DNA of 64,000 bases from assembly GCF_022179765.1 (NCBI RefSeq), contig NZ_BPRE01000006.1, positions 1-64,000 of the forward strand, written 5' to 3'. The number at the start of each line of letters is the position of its first letter. Within the stretch, counting starts at the first letter, position 1. This DNA is from Methylorubrum suomiense. GTDB taxonomy: Bacteria; Pseudomonadota; Alphaproteobacteria; Rhizobiales; Beijerinckiaceae. The notes beneath the pieces are model-generated. The model made no database searches, was not told the DNA's origin, and saw nothing but the letters and a program-made list of their open reading frames with translations. Positions 7,504 to 15,775 of the stretch are shown here, in pieces. Both the position numbers and the translations under genes were made by a program.

Positions 7504-8847
7504 TCACGCCAGCCTCCCGGTCAGGCGAAACCAGAGATAGGCCAGAGGCGCGGCAACGATCAGGGAGACGAGACCGCTCGCCGCGGTCAACTTGGTCGCA
7601 TCCCGCAGGGAGAGTCCGGCGAGATCCATGGTCATGACGATCGGCGGCGCCTGATAGGGCAGGAACAGCGTCGAGTAGCCGACCACCTGCACCATCAACA
7701 CGCTCAGCAGGTCGAGGCCGCTGCTGCCCGCGAATTCTCCGGCCAGCGCGGTGTAGAGCGCGGGTGCGCCGTTGGCCGTGCCGACAAACAGGAAGCCGAT
7801 CGACAATCCGACGAGCGTCGCGAAATTGGTTGCATCCGCCCCCGGCTGCAGCGGCGCGACCGCGAGCAAAGCGTGACCGATCCGGGCCCCGAGCCCGGTC
7901 TCGTTGACGATGGCGGTCAGCCCGAACAGGGCGGCGACGTAGAAGCAGGTCCGCAGCGGGATATCCGAGAAGCTGGTGCTGGGAAGCATGCCGATTCTCG
8001 GCATCAGACAGATCACCGCGGCGGCGAGTCCGATCCAGGCCGGGGCGATGCCGTGCCAGCCGTCGGTGAGCCACAGGCCGAGCATGAGGGCGAGGACGAC
8101 CGCCAGACGCCGCTCCTCACCGGACATCGGGGGAAGCGACACGGGTGCGGGCCGGGTGCCGTCGAGCCGGTCGGGAAACAGCACCACGGTGCAGGCAACG
8201 AGGATCGCGCCCTTCACGAGGCCGAGAACGGGTGTGTGCAGGAAGAGGTAGGGCAGGTAGGCGAGGTGGATGCCGAAGAGGGTTTCGGCGGTGCCGGCCA
8301 TGACGAGGTTCGGCACGTTGGCGGGCAGGATGGCGGCCGAGAGAACCGGCGTGGCGATCCCGAAGGCCAGGATCGCCCCCCTGCGCCCCGGACGTCCGGC
8401 CGTGAGGCCGAAGGCGTCGCAGAGCGCGATCAGCACCGGCACCATCACGGCGATGCGCCCGAGATTGGACGGCATGATGAAGGCCAGGGCGAAGGAGAAG
8501 GCGACGAGGCCGGCGACGAAGCCCGGATAGGAGGCCGGCAGCCGCGCCGCGAGCATCCGGGCGAGCCGGTCGCCGAGCCCCGTACGGTTCATGGCCAGCC
8601 CCACCACCATCCCGCTCGTCACCAGCCAGAAGGCGGAGGAGGCGAAGCCCGAGAACACCGTCTGGGCCGGCGCGAGCTTGAGAAGCATCGCCGCCGCGAA
8701 GAACAGCAGGGCGGTCACGACCTCGGCGACGAGACCGGTGGCCCACAGGCCCATGCACAGCACGAGAAGGGCCGCAGTCGCCGCAACCACACCGGTTGCC
8801 GCGACCGTGCCCTGTCCCCCCATGATCTGTGCCGCCGCAGCGCTCAT
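7504..8847 (-). CDS. SLC13/DASS-type anion permease
   Basis: This 447-aa integral membrane protein with about 11-12 hydrophobic segments matches the ArsB/CitT/NhaD ion-transporter style of the SLC13 (divalent anion:Na+) family. Paired half-repeats FIMPSNLGRIAVMVP and ILPANVPNLVMAG sit where substrate-binding SNT-type motifs occur in the family, though the exact residues differ. The substrate is probably a di- or tricarboxylate or sulfate; its place beside succinate dehydrogenase makes a C4-dicarboxylate attractive but unproven. It is divergent from a LysR gene with inverted repeats between, suggesting substrate-responsive control. Confidence 0.75.
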   Translation of the reverse strand: MSAAAAQIMGGQGTVAATGVVAATAALLVLCMGLWATGLVAEVVTALLFFAAAMLLKLAPAQTVFSGFASSAFWLVTSGMVVGLAMNRTGLGDRLARMLAARLPASYPGFVAGLVAFSFALAFIMPSNLGRIAVMVPVLIALCDAFGLTAGRPGRRGAILAFGIATPVLSAAILPANVPNLVMAGTAETLFGIHLAYLPYLFLHTPVLGLVKGAILVACTVVLFPDRLDGTRPAPVSLPPMSGEERRLAVVLALMLGLWLTDGWHGIAPAWIGLAAAVICLMPRIGMLPSTSFSDIPLRTCFYVAALFGLTAIVNETGLGARIGHALLAVAPLQPGADATNFATLVGLSIGFLFVGTANGAPALYTALAGEFAGSSGLDLLSVLMVQVVGYSTLFLPYQAPPIVMTMDLAGLSLRDATKLTAASGLVSLIVAAPLAYLWFRLTGRLA

Positions 8848-8903
8848 GGGCCGCGTTCAAACGTGAATTTGAATCGTTCGCAATTCGGCTTTCGTGGTGG
8901 ATG

Positions 8904-8922
8904 CCTTCGCCAAATGCGAAGG
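8904..8922. promoter_or_regulatory. Candidate LysR operator, inverted repeat
   Basis: CCTTCGC and GCGAAGG are perfect arms separated by CAAAT, containing a T-N11-A core as in LysR-type binding sites. It lies in the 326-bp divergent region between the permease and the LysR gene, close to the permease start. Confidence 0.5.
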
Positions 8923-9080
8923 CTAGCGATCGGCTCGCGCTCTTGTGAAGTCCGGGAAGGCCGGCATTCGCTGTTTCAACGGCGAACGCGGACGGTTCCA
9001 CGTGGCCGCGTGAGCCCGTTTCGGCCGCGCTATCGATCACCCGTGCAGGCGATCCGGCCGAGGACTTGGCCGCAGGGAAG

Positions 9081-9099
9081 CGATTCCCGGAAGGAATCG
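9081..9099. promoter_or_regulatory. Second candidate LysR operator, inverted repeat
   Basis: CGATTCC and GGAATCG are perfect 7-base arms around CGGAA, again with a T-N11-A core. It lies 75 bases before the LysR start and could serve autoregulation. The rest of the 8848-9173 intergenic region shows nothing further that I can name. Confidence 0.4.
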
Positions 9100-9173
9100 G
9101 GCAGGTCGTCCCGTCGGGATCGGCGCGGCCTCCTTTCCCTCGGAGGGGAGAGAGGGCAGCGTGGCGGCCACCC

Positions 9174-10067
9174 ATGATGCGATTCGATCTCGTCGACCTG
9201 AACCTGTTCCGCCATATCGTCGAGGCGGGCTCCATCACCCATGGCGCCGAACGGGCGAATCTCGCCCTGGCCGCCGCCTCCACCCGCATTCGCGCGATGG
9301 AGGTCTCCCTCGGCGCCGCTCTGCTCGTGCGCGGGCGCCTCGGCGTCAGCCCGACCCAGGCCGGCCGCACCTTGCTGGGTCATATCCGCGACATCTTGGG
9401 CCAGATCGAGCGGATGCAGGGCGATCTGTCGGTCTTCGCCGGCGGCGCCGTCGGCCAGATCCGGGTCCTGTCGAACACCAACGCGCTCACCGAATTCCTG
9501 CCCGAGGCGCTCTCGGCCTATCTCGCCCTCCACACCGGCGTGAGCGTCGACATCGAGGAGCGCACGTCGGACGAGATCGTCGGGATGGTGGCCGACGGCG
9601 CCGCCGATCTCGGCATCGTCGCGGGCACGGTCGATACCGGACGGCTCCAGACCTTCCCGTTCCGCCACGACCGCTTCGTCGCCGTGGTCGCCCCCGATCA
9701 CCCGCTCGCCCGGCGGACGGACATCGATTTCGCCGAGGTCTTGGAGCACGACCTCGTCGGACTCGACCGGCCGAGCGCCCTGACCCGCTTCCTCGCCGAC
9801 AAGGCAGCCCGGATCGGGCGGCCGATGCGGCTGCGGGTGCAGCTCAGGAGCTTCGACGCGGTCTGCCGCCTCGTCGAATGCGGGGTCGGCCTCGGCATCG
9901 TACCGGAGACGACGGCGCGCCGGGCCAAGCGCATCACCGACATCGCCCTCGTGCCCCTGCGCGACCCCTGGGCCGTCCGCGACCTGATGCTGTGCCTGCG
10001 CGATCTCGACGCGCTCCCGCCCTTCGCCCAGGATTTCGTGGCGCATCTGCGCGCGGTGGGGACCTAG
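9174..10067 (+). CDS. LysR-family transcriptional regulator
   Basis: From the ATG at 9174 the protein is 297 aa. An N-terminal winged helix-turn-helix (LVDLNLFRHIVEAGSITHGAE...AAASTRIRAMEVSLGAALLVR) is followed by a periplasmic-binding-protein-like effector domain (IRVLSNTNALTEFLPEALSAYL, GVGLGIVPET). LysR proteins usually control the divergent gene, here the SLC13-type permease, in response to a small acid. The usual invariant residues of the HTH are somewhat relaxed, so it belongs to a less common subgroup. An in-frame upstream start exists but lacks a ribosome site. Confidence 0.85.
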   Translation: MMRFDLVDLNLFRHIVEAGSITHGAERANLALAAASTRIRAMEVSLGAALLVRGRLGVSPTQAGRTLLGHIRDILGQIERMQGDLSVFAGGAVGQIRVLSNTNALTEFLPEALSAYLALHTGVSVDIEERTSDEIVGMVADGAADLGIVAGTVDTGRLQTFPFRHDRFVAVVAPDHPLARRTDIDFAEVLEHDLVGLDRPSALTRFLADKAARIGRPMRLRVQLRSFDAVCRLVECGVGLGIVPETTARRAKRITDIALVPLRDPWAVRDLMLCLRDLDALPPFAQDFVAHLRAVGT

Positions 10068-10104
10068 AGCATCGTGTCGGATATCGGATCCGGCACGATG
10101 CTCT
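10066..10104. terminator. Stem-loop between LysR gene and mntH
   Basis: AGAGCATCGTG (10066-10076) and CACGATGCTCT (10094-10104) form a perfect 11-bp stem with a 17-base loop, beginning at the LysR stop codon. It lies between convergent genes and probably ends transcription from at least one side; no T-run follows, so it may instead be a dispersed palindromic repeat. Confidence 0.5.
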
Positions 10105-10171
10105 CGGTTATTGTGACGCATCGGCTTTTTCCGAAAGCCGGCTCCCACCTTTCGGGCCGATGCTCTACGGA

Positions 10172-11521
10172 TCAGCCGAGAATCGTATCGACCAGAAGCT
10201 TCCCGTTGAGCACGACGATCAATCCGGCGATGGCCCAGGACAGCACGCCGAGCCAGCGCGGGACCGTGAACGCCCCCATCAATCCGCGGTCGGAGACGAA
10301 GCGCACCAGCGGGATGACCGCGAAAGGCAGCTGCATCGACAGCACCACCTGACTGAGCACGAGGAGCTTCGCCGTTCCCTGATCGCCGTAGAGCGCGGTC
10401 ACGGCGACCACCGGGACGATGGCGATGCCCCGCGTCACGAGGCGGCGCGCCCAATCCGGCAGGCGCAGGCGCAAGAAGCCCTCCATGACGATCTGGCCGG
10501 CGAGCGTCGCGGTGACCGTCGAGTTGAGGCCGGACGCCAACAGGGCCACGGCGAACAGCGTCGAGGCGAGGCCGACGCCGAGCAGCGGGGACAGCAGCTC
10601 GTGGGCCTGCTCGATCTCCTCCACATCGGTGCGCCCGGTCGCGTGGAACACGGCGGCCGCCAGGATCAGGATCGCGGCGTTGACGAAGAGCGCGAGCATC
10701 AGGGCGATGGTCGAGTCCGCAACCACGAAACGCAGGGCTTCGCGGCGCCCGCCCTCCGTGCGGGGATAGGCGCGGGTCTGCACGATGGCCGAGTGGAGGT
10801 AGAGATTGTGGGGCATCACGGTGGCGCCGATGATGCCGATGGCGATGTAGAGCGCGGCCGGGTTGGTCACGATCTCCCGGGACGGCACGAAGCCGCCGAG
10901 CACCGCCTGGACCGGCGGCGCGGCGAGGACGATCTGGACCGCGAAGCAGACGAAGATGATCGTCAGGAGCCCGATCACGAAGGCTTCGAGGGCGCGAAAC
11001 CCCTTCCGCAGAAGCAGGAGCACCACGAAGACGTCGAGGGCGGTGATGACGGCGCCGAGAGTCAGCGGAATGCCGAACAGGAGCTTGAGGGCGATGGCGG
11101 TGCCGATGACCTCGGCGAGGTCGCAGGCGATGATCGCCGCCTCGCAGATCAGCCAGAGCGCGAAGCCGACCGGACGCGGGTAACGTGCGCGGCAGGCCTG
11201 GGCGAGGTCGAGGCCGGTGGCGATGCCGAGCCGGGCGGCCAGCGCCTGCAGCACGATCGCCATGAGGTTCGACAGCAGGATGACGGCGAGCAGGGTGTAG
11301 CCGAACTGGGCGCCGCCCGCGATGTCGGTGGCCCAGTTGCCGGGATCCATGTAGCCGACCGAGACCATGTAGCCCGGGCCGAGGAAGGCAAGGAATCGCC
11401 GCAGCCACGATCCACCGGCGGAGACCGGCACGCTGCCGTTGAGCGCGCCGAGACTCGGCCCCAGGGCGGGCGCCTCCGGTGCGGGCCGTCGAACTCGATC
11501 CATCACGGTGTCCACGCGCAT
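10172..11521 (-). CDS. mntH: Nramp-type manganese/divalent metal transporter
   Basis: This 449-aa inner-membrane Nramp protein imports Mn2+ (and related divalent metals) with protons. The metal-binding motifs are clear: DPGNWATD at residues 59-66 in helix 1 and [10 protein letters not shown] in helix 6. About eleven hydrophobic segments follow. The ATG at 11521 is preceded by GACCGAGGG as ribosome site; an in-frame ATG six codons later is possible. It is divergent from mntR with a palindrome between, indicating manganese-dependent repression. Confidence 0.92.
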   Translation of the reverse strand: MRVDTVMDRVRRPAPEAPALGPSLGALNGSVPVSAGGSWLRRFLAFLGPGYMVSVGYMDPGNWATDIAGGAQFGYTLLAVILLSNLMAIVLQALAARLGIATGLDLAQACRARYPRPVGFALWLICEAAIIACDLAEVIGTAIALKLLFGIPLTLGAVITALDVFVVLLLLRKGFRALEAFVIGLLTIIFVCFAVQIVLAAPPVQAVLGGFVPSREIVTNPAALYIAIGIIGATVMPHNLYLHSAIVQTRAYPRTEGGRREALRFVVADSTIALMLALFVNAAILILAAAVFHATGRTDVEEIEQAHELLSPLLGVGLASTLFAVALLASGLNSTVTATLAGQIVMEGFLRLRLPDWARRLVTRGIAIVPVVAVTALYGDQGTAKLLVLSQVVLSMQLPFAVIPLVRFVSDRGLMGAFTVPRWLGVLSWAIAGLIVVLNGKLLVDTILG

Positions 11522-11647
11522 CGCGGCCCTCGGTCTTCATCCACCCCGCGCCGCGGATCCCCGGCCCGGCCGCCGCCGGGCGGAAGAGATGCGGGTCGAG
11601 CGCGACGCGGAAGCAGGGAAGCGGCCCGGCACGCAGGCCGAGCCCTC

Positions 11648-11665
11648 TTATAGCCAAAGCTATAA
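11648..11665. promoter_or_regulatory. Candidate MntR operator palindrome
   Basis: TTATAGC and GCTATAA are perfect 7-base arms around CAAA, an AT-rich island inside GC-rich DNA in the mntH-mntR divergent promoter region. It lies 127 bases upstream of mntH and 143 upstream of mntR. DtxR/MntR-type regulators bind such palindromes near mntH; assignment to MntR is inferred from location. Confidence 0.6.
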
Positions 11666-11807
11666 AGCTGCGCCGGTGCTTTCATCAAGGGGGCGAACGA
11701 AAGCGCCGCAGGATTCCCGCTTCGCCCCGGCTTGGGGTAGAGAGGGCTGAGATGCGGCATCCGTGCCGCTGCGGATCCGGCCCCGAGCGAGGAGAGCGCC
11801 GTTCATC

Positions 11808-12278
11808 ATGCAGGAATCGCCGCGCGAGTCCGCTGGGCCCGACGACGGGGCACCGCTCGTCGATCCGGAGGTCCATGTCGAAAGCTTCCGCCAAGCGCGC
11901 GAGGCGCGACGACTGGAACTCGTGGAGGATTACGTCGAGCTGATCGCCGATCTGATCGGCGATGGCGGCGAGGCGCGGCAGGTCGACATCGCCGCCCGGC
12001 TCGGCGTCGCCCAACCGACCGTCGCCAAGATGCTCAAGCGTCTGGCCGAGGATGGGCTGGTGCAGCAGCGGCCCTATCGCGGCGTGTTCCTCACGGCGGC
12101 GGGACAGGCGCTGGCGGCCCAGTCGCGGGAGCGCCACCGCATCGTCGAGCGATTCCTCTGCGCCCTCGGCGTCAGCACGGAGACGGCCCGCCGCGACGCG
12201 GAGGGCATCGAACACCATGTGAGTGCCGAGACCCTGGACGCATTCCGCCGCTTCGCCGACGCGCGCCTCGGGTCGTGA
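11808..12278 (+). CDS. mntR: DtxR-family manganese regulator MntR
   Basis: The ATG at 11808 gives 156 aa ([13 protein letters not shown]). A DtxR-type winged helix ([40 protein letters not shown]) is followed by the dimerisation and metal-binding domain with conserved acidic and histidine residues ([28 protein letters not shown]). There is no SH3-like third domain, as in MntR. It should repress the divergent mntH when Mn2+ is sufficient. An upstream in-frame start gives a proline/arginine leader unlike the family. Confidence 0.9.
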   Translation: MQESPRESAGPDDGAPLVDPEVHVESFRQAREARRLELVEDYVELIADLIGDGGEARQVDIAARLGVAQPTVAKMLKRLAEDGLVQQRPYRGVFLTAAGQALAAQSRERHRIVERFLCALGVSTETARRDAEGIEHHVSAETLDAFRRFADARLGS

Positions 12279-12291
12279 GGAAAGAAACCGG

Positions 12292-12600
12292 ATGGAACTG
12301 AACCAGCAACTGGCGGCACTCGCCGCCGTCAGCGCCCGCCACGATGCCGCAGTGACCAACCTCGCCGAGAGCGTGGCCGATCTCGGAGCCAAGCAGGTCG
12401 CCCATCAGATGGCGGTGGGCTTCCTGGCCAGCGTGCTGCGCTCGATCGATTCCGACCATTACGACGAGCGATTGGAGGGCTACCTCGCCATGCTGCGCGA
12501 CGCCCTGTTTCGCGACGATCCCGACGCGGTGCTCGCCAACACCGTGCTGGAAACCCTGGAACGGTCGCTGCGCCCCGCGCAGGAATCGGACGAGTCGTGA
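12292..12600 (+). CDS. Hypothetical protein following mntR, 102 aa
   Basis: It starts 14 bases after the mntR stop with ribosome site GAGGAAAG, so it is likely co-transcribed. The protein MELNQQLAALAAVSARHDAA is acidic and helical, with a coiled-coil-like N-terminus; no membrane or metal motif is evident. Unknown function; any link to manganese homeostasis is only by position. Confidence 0.7.
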   Translation: MELNQQLAALAAVSARHDAAVTNLAESVADLGAKQVAHQMAVGFLASVLRSIDSDHYDERLEGYLAMLRDALFRDDPDAVLANTVLETLERSLRPAQESDES

Positions 12601-12708
12601 GAGCCGCCGACCGATCCGCATGATCGGCGCGGGATCGTGATCGGTCCGCGATCCCCGTTCGTCTCGCCCTCGCTTGGTCCGGGCGCGACGGCGTGGCACA
12701 ACCGCCCC

Positions 12709-12921
12709 ATGGCCGATCGGACCACCCATCCCTATTCCATCGACGTCAGGCCCTGCTGGCGGGCGCCGGACCGCTACGTCTGCTCGATCCGCGAGAAGGG
12801 GACGCCGCGGCGCTACGGCCCACAGACCTACGCCACCTTCGACGAGGCGCGCCGGGCCGCCCAGGAACGGCTGCGTCAGCTGGTCTTCGAATGGCAGCTC
12901 GTCGGGCCGGAGCCGCGATAG
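12709..12921 (+). CDS. Small hypothetical protein, 70 aa
   Basis: MADRTTHPYSIDVRPCWRAPDRYVCSIREKG reads as a compact beta-rich N-terminus followed by a helix (FDEARRAAQERLRQLVFEWQ), a layout seen in small conserved alphaproteobacterial proteins of unknown function. The ATG at 12709 is chosen over an upstream in-frame start whose leader looks non-coding. It is convergent with the next minus-strand gene, with a four-base gap between them. Confidence 0.6.
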   Translation: MADRTTHPYSIDVRPCWRAPDRYVCSIREKGTPRRYGPQTYATFDEARRAAQERLRQLVFEWQLVGPEPR

Positions 12922-12925
12922 ACGA

Positions 12926-13258
12926 TCAACCGGAGCTCGCTCCGTCGCCGCCGGATCCATCGCCACTCGAGCCGTCGCCGCTGGCATCGCCACCGAACTC
13001 GGCTCCGCCACCGATCCGGATCTCCTCGTCGTCGATCCAGGCGAAGAGCAGGCCGAAGGCGCCGTGCAGCGCCATCAGCGCGACGGTCGCGATGAGCCAT
13101 GACACGCTCACCGGCACGCCGGGAGCGCCGAGCAGGAGCGCGGACAGCACCTGCGCCGCGAGCAGGCACAGCGCGTTGACGCAGAGAACAGAGTGGATGA
13201 GCAGGCAGAGCGGACGCTCCATGACGGCGTCGCCGCCGGTCCAGATCGTCAACCACAC
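12926..13258 (-). CDS. Small membrane protein with Gly/Asp/Ser tail, 110 aa
   Basis: Two hydrophobic segments (LLIHSVLCVNALCLLAAQVLSALLL in part, and SWLIATVALMALHGAFGLLFAW) are followed by a low-complexity acidic tail with GDGSSGDGSGGDG. An internal ATG (13222) could be the real start. No family is known to me. The tail is encoded by short repeats prone to length change. Confidence 0.5.
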   Translation of the reverse strand: MWLTIWTGGDAVMERPLCLLIHSVLCVNALCLLAAQVLSALLLGAPGVPVSVSWLIATVALMALHGAFGLLFAWIDDEEIRIGGGAEFGGDASGDGSSGDGSGGDGASSG

Positions 13259-13300
13259 CGGCGCGCTTTCGCGCTGACCGCGCCGAGGCCGAAACGGTCC

Positions 13301-13516
13301 CTAGGCCCGCTCGCCGTCGGCGGACTGGGCATACTGGACCAGGGCCGCCATCTGGGCCGGTGCGCGAAACACGCGGCCATCCTCCGTCTCCACATAGACG
13401 TCCGAGGCGCCCATGCTGGCGAAGGTCATGGCCCGCTCCGCCGCCCGGACGCCGACGGCGTGCGGCTCGGCGGACGACGATCCGGCTGGGCCGGTCCAAT
13501 GTACAGTGTAGCGCAT
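13301..13516 (-). CDS. Small hypothetical protein, 71 aa
   Basis: MRYTVHWTGPAGSSSAEPHAVGVRAAERAM continues with ASDVYVETEDGRVFRAPAQMAALV. The alternating beta-strand pattern and the phrase VYVETEDGRVF resemble small DUF proteins that occur singly in Methylobacterium-like genomes. The ATG at 13516 is preceded by AGGAG on the minus strand. The 296 bases downstream on the plus side (13517-13812) are AT-richer and show no gene. Confidence 0.55.
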   Translation of the reverse strand: MRYTVHWTGPAGSSSAEPHAVGVRAAERAMTFASMGASDVYVETEDGRVFRAPAQMAALVQYAQSADGERA

Positions 13517-13812
13517 GGTTCGCTGCTCCTCTCATCACGAGCATACGCGAGGAAGACCAGACGCGCGAGAGCGCTACCAGGATCGCGAACCGGCAGCCTG
13601 AGCAAGAAACCGTCAATTACCGTTCATACGGACACGGAAAGTATCATCTATTGTCGATGCGGTTGCGCCGCCTCAAACCAGCACTCGGCCACTGAATGCA
13701 CTGCACAATACACGCTTCAGACTGCTGAAGATTGATTCTTCCACTTGATGCCGGGCCACATCTCTGCAACCATTAGAACAACGCATATTAACCGTAGCCA
13801 GGGGAGATTACC

Positions 13813-13962
13813 GTGTTGATCGTTGTCTACTGCGTTGCCGTCTTCGCAGCCTTCATCCTGATGCGTTTGGTTAGAGAGATCAGCAAAACATTCCATCATG
13901 ACAGCAACGGCGCAGATCTCATGCTGGCTGAAATCGGCCGGAAGCGGCTGGAATTTTCATAA
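13813..13962 (+). CDS. 49-aa single-span membrane miniprotein
   Basis: The GTG at 13813 follows the ribosome site AGGGGAG at eight bases. The product starts with a membrane helix (VLIVVYCVAVFAAFILMRLV) and a charged cytoplasmic tail (REISKTFHHDSNG...EIGRKRLEFS). The TTG next to the GTG could also serve as start. Its upstream DNA is AT-rich and promoter-like. Too short for standard gene tracks; no homologue is known to me. Confidence 0.5.
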   Translation: MLIVVYCVAVFAAFILMRLVREISKTFHHDSNGADLMLAEIGRKRLEFS

Positions 13963-14047
13963 ACCGCCGCTCGTAGGCAGCGGCACTCGAATTCTGCGAG
14001 GTCTTCACCAAGACAGCCCCGGCCTCGAAGCGGTCGAGCCGGCCTCG

Positions 14048-14078
14048 GAAGCGTGCGGCCCCGAAGACCGCACGCTTC
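14048..14078. terminator. Stem-loop downstream of the CysJ-like gene
   Basis: GAAGCGTGCGG and CCGCACGCTTC form a perfect 11-bp stem with a 9-base loop, ending seven bases past the stop of the minus-strand reductase gene. No T-run follows, so it may act as an mRNA 3' stabiliser or terminator of the nitrate operon. Confidence 0.55.
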
Positions 14079-14085
14079 GCGGCGA

Positions 14086-15693
14086 TCAGTACACGTCGGC
14101 CTGATAGCGGCCCGCCTTCTTGAGCGCGGCGAGGTAGGCCACCGCCTCGTCGGGGTTCTTGCCGCCGTGGCTCGCGGCGACGTCGATGATCGCCCGCTCC
14201 ACGTCCTTGGCCATGCGCTTGGCATCGCCGCAGACGTAGAAATGGGCGCCGCCCTCCAGCCACTTCCACAATTCGGCGCCGTTCTCGCGCATCCGGTCCT
14301 GAACGTAGGTCTTCTCGGCACCGTCGCGGGACCAGGCCAGCGACAGGCGCGTCAGCACCTTGTCGTCCTTCAGCCCGTTCAGCTCGTCCTTGTAGAAGAA
14401 GTCCGAGGCCTGCCGCTGATGGCCGTAGAACAGCCAGTTGCGGCCCGGCGCCTGCGTGGCGGCGCGCTCGCGCAGGAAGGCGCGGAACGGGGCGATGCCG
14501 GTGCCCGGCCCGCACATGATGACGTCCTTCGAGAGATCCTCGGGCAGGGCGAAGCCGTGCGCCTTCTGAAGGTAGATCTTGACCTTCGTCTGCTCGGAAA
14601 GCCGTTCGCCGAGATGGGTCGAGGCCACACCGAGGCGCAGCCGCGAGCGGTGGTTGTAGCGCACGGCGTCGACCGTCAGCGAGACGCGGCCGGTATCCAT
14701 CTTCGGCGAGGACGAGATCGAGTAGAGCCGCGGCTGCAACTCGTCGAGCGCTTCGAGGAAGACTTCCGCGTCGGGTCGGGCGCCGGGGAATTTGTGAAGC
14801 GCACCGAGCACGTCGAGATAGGCGGCGTCGCCGTCCGGATCCTCGCCGGCGGCGAGCGCCTGCGCCTTCTTGCGCTGCTCGCCGGAGGTGAGGAGCGAGA
14901 GGAGCTGGTAGAGATTGTCCGGCGCCGCACCGAGCGCGTACTCGGTCAGCAGGCGATCCCGCAGGGTCTTGGACCCGATCTTCCGTTCGGGACGGGCGCC
15001 GAGCTCGGCGATCACCGCATCGACCAGAGCCGGCGCGTTGGCCGGAAACAGCCCGAGGGAATCCCCGACCACGTACTCGATCGGCGTGTCCTTCAGGTCG
15101 ATCTCGATATGCCACGTCTCCTTCTCGCCGCCCGGTGCATTGAGGCGGGTGCGCGAGAGGAAGGTGGCCTCGACGGGGTTCTCGCGGCAATAGCCCAGCG
15201 GCCCGAGCTCCGGCTCCTTCTTGTCCGAAGCCTCGCCGGCGCCTTTCGCGGCGGGTGCGGCTCCACCGGCGCTGCCGAATTCCTCGTCGAGCTTCTTGAG
15301 CATGCGCATCGTCTCTTTGCCGCCCGGCTGGCAAAGGTTCAGGCGCTCCTCGCTCTTGAGGAAGATGGCATTGGCGTAGTCCGCGCAGTTGTAGCCGCAT
15401 TGGCCGCAATCCTGCTGCGCCATGGCGGCCATCAGCTTCTGCGGCTCGGACTTGTCCTTGGCGAGGTCCATGCGGTCGGTGATCGGCATCGACGGGTCGT
15501 GCCAGGGCGCGTCGTCGTTGTCGGCGAGCCGGGGACCGGTGGCCGGGGCCTCGCCCGGTGCGAGGGCGGTCGCCCCCTCGACGGCGGGGCCGAGCAGGGC
15601 GGCGAAGTAGCCCGACAGCCAGGAGCGCTGGTCGGCACTGAAGGGGGCGCTCTCGGGGATCAGGACGAGCGGGGGCGTGACGTGCTGGGTCAT
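14086..15693 (-). CDS. CysJ-like NADPH reductase with Fe-S domain instead of flavodoxin
   Basis: At 535 aa it looks like sulfite/nitrite reductase diflavin subunits but lacks the FMN flavodoxin domain. Around residues 95-125 is a four-cysteine motif of the RnfB/corrinoid-protein [4Fe-4S] type (CGQCGYNC...LCQPGG). Then come the FAD domain (RLYSISSSP, GVASTHLGERL) and the NADP domain (MCGPGTGIAPFRAFLRER, YVCGDAKRMA). It probably passes electrons from NAD(P)H to the nitrite reductase encoded next to it. It starts 83 bases after the nirA stop in the same direction. 'Sulfite reductase alpha' would be the automated name; context favours nitrite assimilation. Confidence 0.8.
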   Translation of the reverse strand: MTQHVTPPLVLIPESAPFSADQRSWLSGYFAALLGPAVEGATALAPGEAPATGPRLADNDDAPWHDPSMPITDRMDLAKDKSEPQKLMAAMAQQDCGQCGYNCADYANAIFLKSEERLNLCQPGGKETMRMLKKLDEEFGSAGGAAPAAKGAGEASDKKEPELGPLGYCRENPVEATFLSRTRLNAPGGEKETWHIEIDLKDTPIEYVVGDSLGLFPANAPALVDAVIAELGARPERKIGSKTLRDRLLTEYALGAAPDNLYQLLSLLTSGEQRKKAQALAAGEDPDGDAAYLDVLGALHKFPGARPDAEVFLEALDELQPRLYSISSSPKMDTGRVSLTVDAVRYNHRSRLRLGVASTHLGERLSEQTKVKIYLQKAHGFALPEDLSKDVIMCGPGTGIAPFRAFLRERAATQAPGRNWLFYGHQRQASDFFYKDELNGLKDDKVLTRLSLAWSRDGAEKTYVQDRMRENGAELWKWLEGGAHFYVCGDAKRMAKDVERAIIDVAASHGGKNPDEAVAYLAALKKAGRYQADVY

Positions 15694-15775
15694 GGCGATT
15701 ACCGGATGAACGGACGAAATGCGTATCGGACGGCGCCCTTCCCACCGGCGGGGCGAGGGGTCGGCGCCGTCCGCG

